Shown: positions 13,785 through 22,398 of the stretch, one piece after another
Numbering within the stretch: position 1 is the stretch's first letter
Layout of the letters: each line of letters opens with the position of its first letter
NCBI GenBank assembly: GCA_964345555.1
Contig: CAYFRD010000026.1
Coordinates: 1 to 25,053, forward strand
DNA length: 25,053 bases
Reading direction: 5' to 3'
Origin: Peptoniphilus_E sp964345555
Lineage (GTDB): Bacteria; Bacillota; Clostridia; Tissierellales; Peptoniphilaceae
The notes under the pieces: generated by a model
The model's input: only the letters and a program-made list of their open reading frames with translations
Told to the model about the DNA's origin: nothing
Databases searched by the model: none
Program-made: the position numbers and the translations under genes

Positions 13785-16160
13785 ATGGCTGGATATACTT
13801 ATATTAAATGGTTTAATGAAATTTCTAAAGATGATGTCAATATTGTTGGCGGAAAGGGTGCTAACTTAGGCGAACTTACAAAGATGAGCTTACCTGTTCC
13901 ACCGGGATTTTGTGTTACATCTGAAGCTTATAACAAGTTTATTGAATATGCTTCCTTAGATGATACGGTAAAATTTTTAATGTCTTCTGTAGATGTGGAA
14001 GATGTAGATTCGCTTTTTGAAGCATCCAAGGCAATTCAAGACAAGATAGTCGAAAGCGATTTTTATCCGCAATTGGAAAGTGAAATAAAAGAGGCTTATA
14101 AGGAATTTTCCGACAATATAGGCGTTGTCGATCCTGAGGTAGCTGTAAGATCTTCTGCCACCGCGGAAGATTTACCGGATGCATCTTTTGCGGGACAACA
14201 AGATACTTATCTGCATATCAGAGGCGAAAAAGAACTGTTAAAGCACGTCAGAAAGTGTTTTGCTTCACTTTGGACATCAAGAGCTATATACTACAGAGAA
14301 AAACAAAACTTTGATCATTTTGATGTAGCACTGTCAGTTGTAGTCCAAAAAATGGTAAACTCTGAAAAGTCCGGAGTAATGTTCACAGCAAATCCCGTAA
14401 GTGGAAATAAAGCTGAAATGATGATAAATGCAAGCTGGGGATTGGGTGAAGCGGTAGTGTCCGGAATTGTAACACCTGATGAGTACATTATAGATAAAAA
14501 AACTAAGAAAATAACAGAAAAACATATAGCGACAAAAAATTACATGGTAATTAAGAGCAAGAGCGGAATAGGTACGGAACAAGTGCTTGTCAAGGATTAC
14601 CTGGGCGAAGAATATGTAGAAGGAGAATGTCTGACAGATAAAGAAATAGACACTCTTATTCAACGTGGACTTAAAGTTGAAGAATTATACGGAAGTGTTC
14701 AAGATACTGAATGGGGATTTGATAAAGACACTAAGGAATTTTACTTTTTGCAATCAAGACCTATTACAACACTAAAAGATGGAGATGAAGAAATGGAAGA
14801 AAAGGAACTTAAAAAAGAAGTTTTAAAAATGCTTGTAAAGGGTTTGCCGGCATCTCCGGGAATCGGTAGAGGAAAAGTAAAGCTCATTAAAGATATTTCT
14901 GAAATAAATCTTGTAGAAGACGGTGATATACTTGTAACTGAAATGACCAATCCCGACATGGTTCCCGCAATGAGAAAGGCTGCCGGAGTTGTAACAGATG
15001 AAGGTGGCAGAACATGCCATGCCGCAATAGTATCAAGAGAACTTCAAATTCCGTGTATAGTAGGATCAAAGGATGCTACTAAAGTTCTAAAGACAGGAGA
15101 TATGGTAACTGTCGATGCAACAAGGGGAATAGTATACGAAGGCGACGTATTAAAAGAAGAAAAAAAGGAAAAGAAAGCCGGAGAAGGTTCAATAACTGTG
15201 GGAGAAGATTTGACTGCAGCCATAAGAAATTTAGTTGCACCCATAACAGCTACTAAAATTTACATGAACTTAGGAGAACCTGAATTAATTGAAAGATACA
15301 AGGACCTTCCCTTTGATGGGATAGGTTTGATGAGAACTGAATTCATTTTTACAAATATGATCGGTGCACATCCAATGTATCTTGTTAAAAACAATCAAGG
15401 CGACATGATGATAGAAAAACTCGCAGAAGGAATATCAAAGGTTGCCCAAGCAATTTATCCGAGAAATATAGTCGTGAGAATGTCCGACTTCAGAACTAAC
15501 GAATTCAGAGGACTAAAGGGTGGAGATGAAGTAGAACCTATAGAAGCAAATCCAATGATAGGTTGGAGGGGAGTATCCAGATATATTTCTCCTGAATACG
15601 AAGAAGGATTCAGACTTGAATGCAGAGCTATGAAGAAAGTCAGAGAAGAATACGGTCTGGACAATGTAATTGCCATGTTGCCCTTCGTGAGAACTATAGA
15701 CGAACTCATTGAAGTTAAAGAAATCATGGCTAGCGAAGGTCTAAAGCAAAGTAAAAACTTCAAAATTTGGATAATGGCGGAAGTTCCTTCAGTTGTTTTC
15801 CAAGCGGAAGAATTTGCGGAACTTGTTGACGGATTCTCAATAGGATCAAACGACTTGACACAGCTTGTAATGGGGGCAGACAGAGACTCGGGAATTCTGA
15901 ACAATATGGGATACTTCGATGAAAGAAACGAACCCGTAAAGAGAGCACTCAAGATTTTAATTGAAGCTTGTAATAAAAAAGGCAAGACATGTTCAATTTG
16001 CGGACAAGGTCCCAGCCAATATCCTGAACTTGCAGAGTATTTAGTTGAATGCGGAGTTACATCCATGAGTGTAAACCCCGATACAGTTGAATATACAAGA
16101 AGACTCATAGCATCAGTGGAGCAAAAGATGATGCTGAGAAGTTTAAGAGAAAAAAGATAA
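13785..16160 (+). CDS. ppsA: phosphoenolpyruvate synthase
   Basis: 791-residue enzyme that makes PEP from pyruvate and ATP, releasing AMP and phosphate; almost the same length as Escherichia coli PpsA (792). Domains in order: the ATP-grasp part starting GGKGANLGELTKM and including AVRSSATAEDLPDASFAGQQ; the swivelling phosphohistidine domain with GGRTCHAAIVSRE (His412); and the C-terminal PEP/pyruvate TIM barrel with GIGLMRTEF, GSNDLTQL and SICGQGP (acid/base Cys739). All active parts are intact. The start is ATG 13785 with AAAGGAGG, and an earlier in-frame ATG at 13740 region is upstream of the ribosome site. It has its own promoter and terminator. The PEP synthase length and layout argue against pyruvate phosphate dikinase. 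Confidence 0.95.
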   Translation: MAGYTYIKWFNEISKDDVNIVGGKGANLGELTKMSLPVPPGFCVTSEAYNKFIEYASLDDTVKFLMSSVDVEDVDSLFEASKAIQDKIVESDFYPQLESEIKEAYKEFSDNIGVVDPEVAVRSSATAEDLPDASFAGQQDTYLHIRGEKELLKHVRKCFASLWTSRAIYYREKQNFDHFDVALSVVVQKMVNSEKSGVMFTANPVSGNKAEMMINASWGLGEAVVSGIVTPDEYIIDKKTKKITEKHIATKNYMVIKSKSGIGTEQVLVKDYLGEEYVEGECLTDKEIDTLIQRGLKVEELYGSVQDTEWGFDKDTKEFYFLQSRPITTLKDGDEEMEEKELKKEVLKMLVKGLPASPGIGRGKVKLIKDISEINLVEDGDILVTEMTNPDMVPAMRKAAGVVTDEGGRTCHAAIVSRELQIPCIVGSKDATKVLKTGDMVTVDATRGIVYEGDVLKEEKKEKKAGEGSITVGEDLTAAIRNLVAPITATKIYMNLGEPELIERYKDLPFDGIGLMRTEFIFTNMIGAHPMYLVKNNQGDMMIEKLAEGISKVAQAIYPRNIVVRMSDFRTNEFRGLKGGDEVEPIEANPMIGWRGVSRYISPEYEEGFRLECRAMKKVREEYGLDNVIAMLPFVRTIDELIEVKEIMASEGLKQSKNFKIWIMAEVPSVVFQAEEFAELVDGFSIGSNDLTQLVMGADRDSGILNNMGYFDERNEPVKRALKILIEACNKKGKTCSICGQGPSQYPELAEYLVECGVTSMSVNPDTVEYTRRLIASVEQKMMLRSLREKR

Positions 16161-16203
16161 ATATAAATTATAAGGACGATGTCTTCGTCGTTTCGGTTCA
16201 ATG

Positions 16204-16232
16204 AAAGAAGCCCGGTAAACCGGGCTTCTTTT
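16204..16232. terminator. strong, probably two-way terminator
   Basis: A 12-bp perfect stem (AAAGAAGCCCGG / CCGGGCTTCTTT) with loop TAAA. It ends PEP synthase transcription on the plus strand and begins right at the stop codon of the convergent membrane-protein gene, which it could also terminate, though the minus-side T run is short. Confidence 0.9.
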
Positions 16233-16764
16233 AATACATATTAAAAATGCTATCCATAAAATCCAAACTCACTAAAAAGAAATATGGTGCTGTAAAAATT
16301 GATAAATACAGAGATAATTTATGTACTTGCTCTTTTGCCAAATCTGTTTTAGTAAAGGAGAATTTTTTGTTGAAAAAATATATCATCACAGCTGCAAAAA
16401 TTATTGTGATCGCCACTACTACGAAACTGTATATGCTTTTTGTCGGTTCGTAAAATACTCCGTCAAAGACGTTATTTTGCAAGTTGCCCGGCACAATCAT
16501 AGCCACGGCAAACAGTGTAATTCCTGCTAAAATATCGCTCAAAAACCCGAAGAACACAACCTTGATTATCGATTTTAAATAGGTTTCTTTAATTTTTTGA
16601 ATTTTTAATTTTTTCATTCCCAAAAACACGACTATGGAGTCTATTATAAAATTTGCAGGTATTGTGAACAGCCAAAGGGGAGGGAGAGCTATTAAAAACC
16701 AAATGGGGAATATTATATTGTAAAATTTATAATTCTTCTTTTGCAGATTCTTCTGTTTCATCAT
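16231..16764 (-). CDS. hypothetical membrane protein
   Basis: 177-residue protein with four to five hydrophobic stretches: near residues 15-50 (probably two spans), 70-90, 110-132 and 150-170, with basic segments between. I do not recognise a family. I place the start at ATG 16764 (a second ATG follows at 16761) because GAGG lies six bases upstream; the longer frame from GTG 16788 has no ribosome site. The gene overlaps the end of the siroheme-like gene by 38 bases, so the two are translated from one message with rqcH. Context gives no clear function. Confidence 0.75.
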   Translation of the reverse strand: MMKQKNLQKKNYKFYNIIFPIWFLIALPPLWLFTIPANFIIDSIVVFLGMKKLKIQKIKETYLKSIIKVVFFGFLSDILAGITLFAVAMIVPGNLQNNVFDGVFYEPTKSIYSFVVVAITIIFAAVMIYFFNKKFSFTKTDLAKEQVHKLSLYLSIFTAPYFFLVSLDFMDSIFNMY

Positions 16765-17446
16765 CTCCGCCCTCGTTTTTGTATTCACTTACAATTTCTT
16801 CCACATCTTTATTTATTATATTTGAGTGATTTTTTTCAAATTTCTCATCTTTTAAATCCTTTAAAAACATTTCCATGGTGATTTTTTCTTCATAGTATAG
16901 CTTTTTAATTATCTCATCAATGTCGGGGACATTTTTTCTGACTAATTCCGATCTGATGTTGTTCAATATATTTATTTTTTCTTCATTATAATTAGCGAGG
17001 AATTTTTCAAGATCTTCCTTTATTATATTGGTCAAAGTGGGATTTAATTTAAAATCTTGGAATCCCAAAGTTATTGAGTTTTTGCTGACTATATTATTCA
17101 GCAACAAATTGGAATTTGAAAATATATCACATCTTTGATAAAGTATTTTGGATTTTTGCGCTCTTTTTTCAAAGGCGGAATTCAGTTCAAAATCGTTTGT
17201 AGCTATGATTAAGTAGTCATAACTGAAAAATATAAAATCCTTTGTGAGTTCTTCTTCCTTAGTAAAAAATCTGTCGGGGTATTGTTGTTCCAATTGGATA
17301 ATTCTTTCCACAAAACTGTCGGCTATCACATAGATTTTAAATTCCGTTTTTATCAGCTGCTCAATTTTTGAAAGTGCAAGCAATCCGCCTCCTAACACCA
17401 GGGCATTTTTTCCCTTTGTATCATAACTGACAGGTAAGTACCTCAT
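16727..17446 (-). CDS. siroheme-synthase-like NAD(P)-dependent dehydrogenase (CysG/Met8 N-terminal type)
   Basis: 239-residue protein resembling the precorrin-2 dehydrogenase/ferrochelatase module. It opens with LPVSYDTKGKNALVLGGG, the family's dinucleotide-binding glycines (19-21), then IEQLIK and YLIIATND, and has QRCD with Asp107 where the family keeps its catalytic Asp. The usual serine- and glycine-rich segment before the helical part (STGGKSP-like) reads GFQDFKLNP, so the active region is degenerate. A helical domain and a very acidic C-terminal tail follow. No other tetrapyrrole gene is nearby. AAAGGAGG precedes ATG 17446. It may be a true dehydrogenase of a short siroheme pathway or a repurposed relative. 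Confidence 0.72.
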   Translation of the reverse strand: MRYLPVSYDTKGKNALVLGGGLLALSKIEQLIKTEFKIYVIADSFVERIIQLEQQYPDRFFTKEEELTKDFIFFSYDYLIIATNDFELNSAFEKRAQKSKILYQRCDIFSNSNLLLNNIVSKNSITLGFQDFKLNPTLTNIIKEDLEKFLANYNEEKINILNNIRSELVRKNVPDIDEIIKKLYYEEKITMEMFLKDLKDEKFEKNHSNIINKDVEEIVSEYKNEGGDDETEESAKEEL

Positions 17447-17484
17447 AATATTCCTCCTTTTATTAGTAGTTGTATTTATAAAAA

Positions 17485-19227
17485 TTATTTCAATTTATCC
17501 AAGTCAATATCCTTGTTTTTTATGTTGAGAGTTTCAAAATTTGTGTATATGACCAAACCCGGGATTTTAGACGAGTGTCTTTTTACGAATTTTCTTCGGC
17601 AATAGTCGACGGCTATGTTATCTGAGTTTTTAAGGGAGCTGTTAATAGCTGCTATTGTTGCGGCGATTTCAATGCTTTGTTCGGAAAACTCCGAATTGTC
17701 GTTTCTCAATATGACGTGGCTGCCGGCTGCGTCTTTGACATGAAACCATAAATCCTCTTTATTGGCATACTTAAGCGTCAAGTAATCGTTTTGTTTGTTG
17801 TTTTTGCCGCAAAGAATTACATCTCCTGTAAGTGTTGTGTATTTAAGAAAATTGAGTCTGGGTTTTTTGTTTTTTTTGGCAGCGTATCTTTTGATATATC
17901 CCATCTCGAACAGTTCCTGTTTTATTTCATCAATGTCATCTTCGTTGTCACTTAGTTCTACATTAAGTTGTTGAGTTTTTAAGTATTCTATATTCGCCTT
18001 TGTTTTTTCTATTTCTGTTTGGAGTATTTTTTCTGCGGTTTTGAGTTTTGAATATTTTTTGTAGTATCTGTCGGCATTTTCGTGAGCGGATAACTTTTTG
18101 TCAAGGGGCACGGAAATTATATTCATGTTGTCGTAGAAGTTTTCCAATTCCACGGAGGATACATTTTTGTCGATTCTATAATAGTTGGATGAGATTAAGT
18201 CGGCATAGGTCTTGTATATATCTCTGTCTAACGCCTCATTTAATTCATCGGACTGTTTGTTCAATTTTTTTATTTCTTTGTCTATATTATGTTTAATAAT
18301 CTTTTTGATATTGGATGATTTATCCTTCACCAATTGGTTATTTTCTCTGGTGCTGTAGAAATATTCCAACATTTCAGACATATCGGCAAAATATTTTTTA
18401 TCTTTATCATCTATATATCCGAGGTCAATGGAGTAAAAATCTTTTAACGAATTGTCCTTGTATATCAAGACAGGTTGAAAATTGCCCTTTCTAAAGATGC
18501 TCATGACTTCGTTGAAAGCATTTTTGAGACGGAGAATTTCATCTTCGTTTAAAGTGTTGTAAATTCTGTCTTCATCCAACATTGATCTCAAACAAATTTC
18601 TCTTACACTTAATTTGCTCAAGCCCGTAAATGTGGATATAAGATTGTTTTTAATACTCTTTGCGGGATTCAGTTTATCTATATTATTTGAAAAACTTTTT
18701 TCCGGAAGTGGATTTTCAGATGTGGAGATGGAATTTACTTCATATACAAGAGAGGGAAGTATCTGCCTTACTCTGCTCATGGATGAATTTACACGTTTTA
18801 TTGAATCATAGATTTTAAGTTCTTCCGCATCTGTTAATACAATGTTCGAGTGTTTGCCCATTATCTCTACGAATAGGGATTTCATCACTGCATCCGAAAG
18901 TTCGTTTCTAGACAGGATATCTATTCGCATAATTCTGTCCATCTTGTATTGTTCTATATTTTGAATTCTGAATCCCTCCAAATGCTTGCGCAAAAGCATA
19001 CAAAAGGCGGGAGGGTTTTGTGGATTGTTGAAAGATTCTTCCGTTAAGTAAACTCTGGGAGCATTATTAGATGCCGATATCAGAAGTTTGTACTTATTTG
19101 AATTATTTCGCAAGTTCATTATTATGTCAAAATCATTTATCTGATATATTTTATCTATTCTGGCTCCTATGAGCTTATCCTTTAAATCGTCGATTATACA
19201 TTTGAGCACTGATCCGTCAAATGCCAT
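17485..19227 (-). CDS. rqcH: Rqc2 homolog RqcH (NFACT ribosome quality control factor)
   Basis: 580-residue NFACT protein that binds obstructed 50S subunits and directs C-terminal alanine tailing of stalled chains. The N-terminal NFACT-N starts MAFDGSVLKCIIDDL and has the Asp97-Arg98 pair known to be needed for tRNA handling in Bacillus subtilis RqcH. Coiled-coil segments sit in the middle (about 310-440), and the C-terminal NFACT-R (DUF814) carries DLWFHVKDAAGSHVILRN near residue 490. Older annotations call this a fibronectin-binding protein. The ATG at 19227 follows TAGGTGAT. It leads a three-gene minus-strand operon. Length matches the family. Confidence 0.93.
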   Translation of the reverse strand: MAFDGSVLKCIIDDLKDKLIGARIDKIYQINDFDIIMNLRNNSNKYKLLISASNNAPRVYLTEESFNNPQNPPAFCMLLRKHLEGFRIQNIEQYKMDRIMRIDILSRNELSDAVMKSLFVEIMGKHSNIVLTDAEELKIYDSIKRVNSSMSRVRQILPSLVYEVNSISTSENPLPEKSFSNNIDKLNPAKSIKNNLISTFTGLSKLSVREICLRSMLDEDRIYNTLNEDEILRLKNAFNEVMSIFRKGNFQPVLIYKDNSLKDFYSIDLGYIDDKDKKYFADMSEMLEYFYSTRENNQLVKDKSSNIKKIIKHNIDKEIKKLNKQSDELNEALDRDIYKTYADLISSNYYRIDKNVSSVELENFYDNMNIISVPLDKKLSAHENADRYYKKYSKLKTAEKILQTEIEKTKANIEYLKTQQLNVELSDNEDDIDEIKQELFEMGYIKRYAAKKNKKPRLNFLKYTTLTGDVILCGKNNKQNDYLTLKYANKEDLWFHVKDAAGSHVILRNDNSEFSEQSIEIAATIAAINSSLKNSDNIAVDYCRRKFVKRHSSKIPGLVIYTNFETLNIKNKDIDLDKLK

Positions 19228-19247
19228 TTTATCACCTACTTGAGTAA

Positions 19248-19253
19248 ATTATA
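19248..19253 (-). promoter_or_regulatory. rqcH: -10 box of the rqcH operon
   Basis: Minus-strand TATAAT lies about 20 bases before the rqcH ATG. The -35 region is weak, so only the -10 is marked. Confidence 0.4.
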
Positions 19254-19284
19254 TCATATGAAGTACATTTTGAATTTCATCACG

Positions 19285-19293
19285 TGTTATAAT
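19285..19293 (+). promoter_or_regulatory. possible extended -10 promoter of the two-component operon
   Basis: TGTTATAAT, a TG motif plus perfect TATAAT at 19288-19293, would give a leader of about 65 bases before the response regulator. No clear -35 box. Confidence 0.35.
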
Positions 19294-19364
19294 TTAAGAA
19301 AGTTTTAATAATTTCTAAATTAATTTGTTAAATAAAGTTGATACTATGATCATGGAGGATAGAT

Positions 19365-20072
19365 ATGGATAAATATAAGATACTTGTTGCAGAAGATGAT
19401 AAAGCTATTAGAGAATCAATAGGGATATATTTAAAAAATTCTAACTACGATGTCCTATATGCAGAAAACGGAGCGGAAGCACTGGAAGTTTTTAAAAATG
19501 AAAAAATAGATCTTGTGATAATGGACTTGATGATGCCCAAATTAAGTGGTGAAGAGGCTATACTCAGGCTTAGAGAAATAAGTTATGTGCCCATAATAAT
19601 ACTTTCTGCAAAGTCGGAAGATTATGATAAGGTCATCGGACTCAATATAGGAGCTGACGACTATATAACGAAACCTTTCAATCCGCTTGAGTTGATGGCG
19701 AGAGTAAATTCCAATATAAGGAGACTTTTTAAATATCAAAACGCACAAACTGAAGATGAAAAATATATAGAAATAGGAAACATCAAGCTCAACACCATGG
19801 AAAAGGCGGCCTATGTGGATGGCAAAGACGTGAAACTTACATCTATTGAATACAAAATACTTGAGCTTTTGATGAAAAATGTCAACAGAGTATTTTCCAT
19901 TGAAGAGATATATGAACTTGTGTGGAATGAACCTGCCATAGAGGCTAAAACTGTAACAGTCCATATAAGAAGAATAAGAGAAAAAATAGAGATAGATCCT
20001 AAAAAACCCATGTACTTGAAAGTTGCTTGGGGGTTGGGATATAAATTTGTAAATCCCTACAGGAGGAATTAA
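19365..20072 (+). CDS. OmpR/PhoB-family response regulator
   Basis: 235-residue transcription factor. The receiver domain has the acidic pair Asp11-Asp12, phospho-acceptor Asp54 (VIMDLMMP) and Lys103 (YITKPF). The C-terminal winged helix includes LTSIEYKILELL and the recognition region VTVHIRRIREKIE, followed by GLGYKF. All phosphotransfer residues are intact. GGAGGATAG precedes the ATG. The sensor kinase starts one base after its stop, with AGGAGGAATT bridging the junction, so the two form a cognate pair. Target genes are not evident; the locus carries no obvious transporter or resistance gene beside it. Confidence 0.95.
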   Translation: MDKYKILVAEDDKAIRESIGIYLKNSNYDVLYAENGAEALEVFKNEKIDLVIMDLMMPKLSGEEAILRLREISYVPIIILSAKSEDYDKVIGLNIGADDYITKPFNPLELMARVNSNIRRLFKYQNAQTEDEKYIEIGNIKLNTMEKAAYVDGKDVKLTSIEYKILELLMKNVNRVFSIEEIYELVWNEPAIEAKTVTVHIRRIREKIEIDPKKPMYLKVAWGLGYKFVNPYRRN

Positions 20073-20073
20073 A

Positions 20074-22200
20074 ATGGGAGAAAGTAAAGACATACGATAT
20101 AATACCAAATTAATCTGGACAATAATTTTTTTAATATCACTTGCAGCAACTTTAGTTACCACATTTATCACTAAGAATAAAGAAATGACAAATTTAAATG
20201 ATAGGCCTTCCTCAATACAGGGAGAATTTTATACACTTATAAACAATTCTTTATATAAAGATAATGTGAATTATGGGATAAGAAAAGAATTTGATTATTA
20301 TGTGAGAAGTTACAAAATCAAAAACTATCCATTCACACAGGAATATAAAGAAAAATATCCCAATATTACAGTTGCAACAGGAGATAATGGAGAGTATCTT
20401 TATGGAGATAATTTCCCGGAAGGAATGAAAACAAATAAAGATATTACTGAAGAACCTGTTTTCACAACAAATCATATTTCCAATAGAATTTTAAACGAAG
20501 ATTTCGATCCGCAAAAAATCGATTTAAGCAAAGAGGATATATTTGTTAGAGGATTTTATAATGCCGGTACGGAAAATATCAGTATTACAGAAAAAAACAT
20601 ACCCGATGCGGAAAATAAAGATCTAAAAAAATTATACGACTATCTAATGGTCAGTTTGAGAAACGCATACGGAGATATAGATTCATCAGAAAACGGAATT
20701 CAAAAGATAAACTTTGCCTATGCCTTCAATCCAAAAGCGGATTTCGTAAATAGAAGCATTTACAGAGATGATTATATATATAATGCCTTTGATATTATGA
20801 TAATGAGCATTGCAGCTGCTTTGATCATAGTGGCAATATTAGCCATAGTGGGGAACTACGATAGGTCCAAGGGAGTTTCATTTTATAGAGGTATATCCAG
20901 ATATCCAATAGAAGTGGTACTTTCTGCAATCGGACTTTGTCTGGCGGCAATATCTATATTGGGCAGCACAGGGATAGTTGATAATTTCTATGAATACTTA
21001 AATATTATCTTGCCTACTTCTCATTTTATCGCCGTATTTACCGCTTCAATAGCTGTGTACTACTTTGTTCATGGAATAAAATCCCTATACAATGAGGGTC
21101 TCAATTCCTTTATAATAGAAAAATCAATAATAGTTAAAATATTTAGAATTATTAAAAATAAAGTATTTGAAACTGTTAAAAAATTTATGTCAAATATATT
21201 CAGCAGAGAAAAAACAGGTCTGGATGCAACAAGTTATACGAAGTATATAATCGCCTACGGTGCTCTTATGTTACTGGGATTTGTAGCTTGCAATACAGTT
21301 GTGTTCTACGATGGACTCATAGTATTTATACTGTGGTTTATATTGATCACTTCCATATTTGCTTACTTCAGAAAGCACATAATCAGTTTAAGAGAAATAG
21401 AAAATGTCACCGACAACATTGCAATGGGTAACTATTCCTATAAAATAGATGAGTATCACAATGAATTCAGGAAAATAACGGATAATATAAATAATATCTC
21501 CAACAACTTAAATACAGCGGTGGAAAATGCGGTCAAATCTGAAAGAATGAAGACGGAGCTTATAACTAACGTATCACACGATTTAAAGACGCCCTTGACT
21601 TCCATAATCAACTATTCAGAGCTTATCAACTGTGAAAAAACAAAGGACGAGGATATAAAAGAGTATGCAGAGATAATAAATGAAAAATCTCACAAACTGA
21701 AAAATATCATTGAAGATCTCTTTGAAATCTCAAAGGCATCAAGCAACAATATAGAACTTCACCTGGAAAATTTGGATTTCAAATCCCTTGTCAGCCAAGT
21801 ATTGGGAGAATGGGAGGATAAACTTGAAGAAAAGGGACTGAACTTGGTCGTAAATCTTCCCGAGAAACCGGTAATGAAAGAACTTGACGGAAATAAAACA
21901 TCAAGAATACTGGATAACCTATTCTCAAATATAGAAAAATATGCACTGGAAAACACCAGAGTATATGTAGATTTGGCAGAAGATGAAAAAATAAAACTTA
22001 CTATTAAAAATATTTCAAAATATTCTTTAAATATTTCATCAGATGAATTGATGGAAAGATTTACTAGAGGGGACAGTTCGAGAAACACTCAAGGATCGGG
22101 GCTGGGTTTATCCATAGCCAGTTCCTTGGTGGAAGCTCAAGGCGGAGAGTTCAAATTGGATATCGACGGCGATCTGTTCAAGACAATAATAGAATTTTAA
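20074..22200 (+). CDS. sensor histidine kinase with six predicted membrane spans
   Basis: 708-residue membrane kinase. One span lies at about residues 13-31, then an outside domain of some 200 residues without recognisable fold, then spans near 237-262, 278-303, 309-335, 391-412 and 415-433. A HAMP-like linker leads to the dimerisation domain with His502 (NVSHDLKTPLTS), and the ATPase domain has an N-box-like DNLFSNIEKYA and GSGLGLSIA. It ends soon after the G-box, EFKLD and TIIEF. Signal unknown; the large outer domain suggests sensing of an external or envelope cue. It phosphorylates the regulator encoded one base upstream. A terminator follows at once. Confidence 0.93.
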   Translation: MGESKDIRYNTKLIWTIIFLISLAATLVTTFITKNKEMTNLNDRPSSIQGEFYTLINNSLYKDNVNYGIRKEFDYYVRSYKIKNYPFTQEYKEKYPNITVATGDNGEYLYGDNFPEGMKTNKDITEEPVFTTNHISNRILNEDFDPQKIDLSKEDIFVRGFYNAGTENISITEKNIPDAENKDLKKLYDYLMVSLRNAYGDIDSSENGIQKINFAYAFNPKADFVNRSIYRDDYIYNAFDIMIMSIAAALIIVAILAIVGNYDRSKGVSFYRGISRYPIEVVLSAIGLCLAAISILGSTGIVDNFYEYLNIILPTSHFIAVFTASIAVYYFVHGIKSLYNEGLNSFIIEKSIIVKIFRIIKNKVFETVKKFMSNIFSREKTGLDATSYTKYIIAYGALMLLGFVACNTVVFYDGLIVFILWFILITSIFAYFRKHIISLREIENVTDNIAMGNYSYKIDEYHNEFRKITDNINNISNNLNTAVENAVKSERMKTELITNVSHDLKTPLTSIINYSELINCEKTKDEDIKEYAEIINEKSHKLKNIIEDLFEISKASSNNIELHLENLDFKSLVSQVLGEWEDKLEEKGLNLVVNLPEKPVMKELDGNKTSRILDNLFSNIEKYALENTRVYVDLAEDEKIKLTIKNISKYSLNISSDELMERFTRGDSSRNTQGSGLGLSIASSLVEAQGGEFKLDIDGDLFKTIIEF

Positions 22201-22204
22201 TAGT

Positions 22205-22245
22205 AAATCCTCACGGAGTTAGGTATAAATTTCGTGGGGATTTTT
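22205..22245 (+). terminator. terminator of the two-component operon
   Basis: An 11-bp stem (AAATCCTCACG / CGTGGGGATTT, one T-G pair) with a 17-base loop ends in TTTTT, five bases after the kinase stop codon. Confidence 0.8.
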
Positions 22246-22288
22246 AATTGCGGCAATTTATAATTTAGAAACGATAAAAATTAACAAA

Positions 22289-22315
22289 CTGTATAAATAG
22301 AAACTATTTATACAG
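22289..22315 (+). promoter_or_regulatory. perfect 12-3-12 inverted repeat, likely operator
   Basis: Arms CTGTATAAATAG and CTATTTATACAG are exact reverse complements around AAA. The site lies 84 bases before the GcvT-like start codon. No T run follows, so it is not a terminator; a repressor site (for example TetR- or MarR-type) is the simplest reading. The protein that binds it is not in view. Confidence 0.55.
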
Positions 22316-22398
22316 AAATAAATTTGCATTTTTAATTAATTAAATGGGTATCATGATAGTGGAAGACATAGAATATATTATATGAGGTGATAAATAAG

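Noticed and set aside
16175..16189. Small hairpin GACGA/TCGTC after PEP synthase
   Set aside because: Only five pairs and no T run; the strong hairpin at 16204-16232 is the terminator.
15455..16201. 248-codon open frame on the minus strand inside PEP synthase
   Set aside because: It lies entirely opposite a conserved catalytic domain, has no ribosome site and no recognisable family; it is an antisense shadow.
19542..20171. 209-codon minus-strand frame opposite the response regulator
   Set aside because: Antisense to intact receiver and DNA-binding domains, with low-complexity hydrophobic content and no start signals.
22246..22398. Glycine riboswitch upstream of the GcvT-like gene
   Set aside because: The leader lacks the conserved GC-rich helices of a glycine aptamer; only the AT-rich inverted repeat is present.
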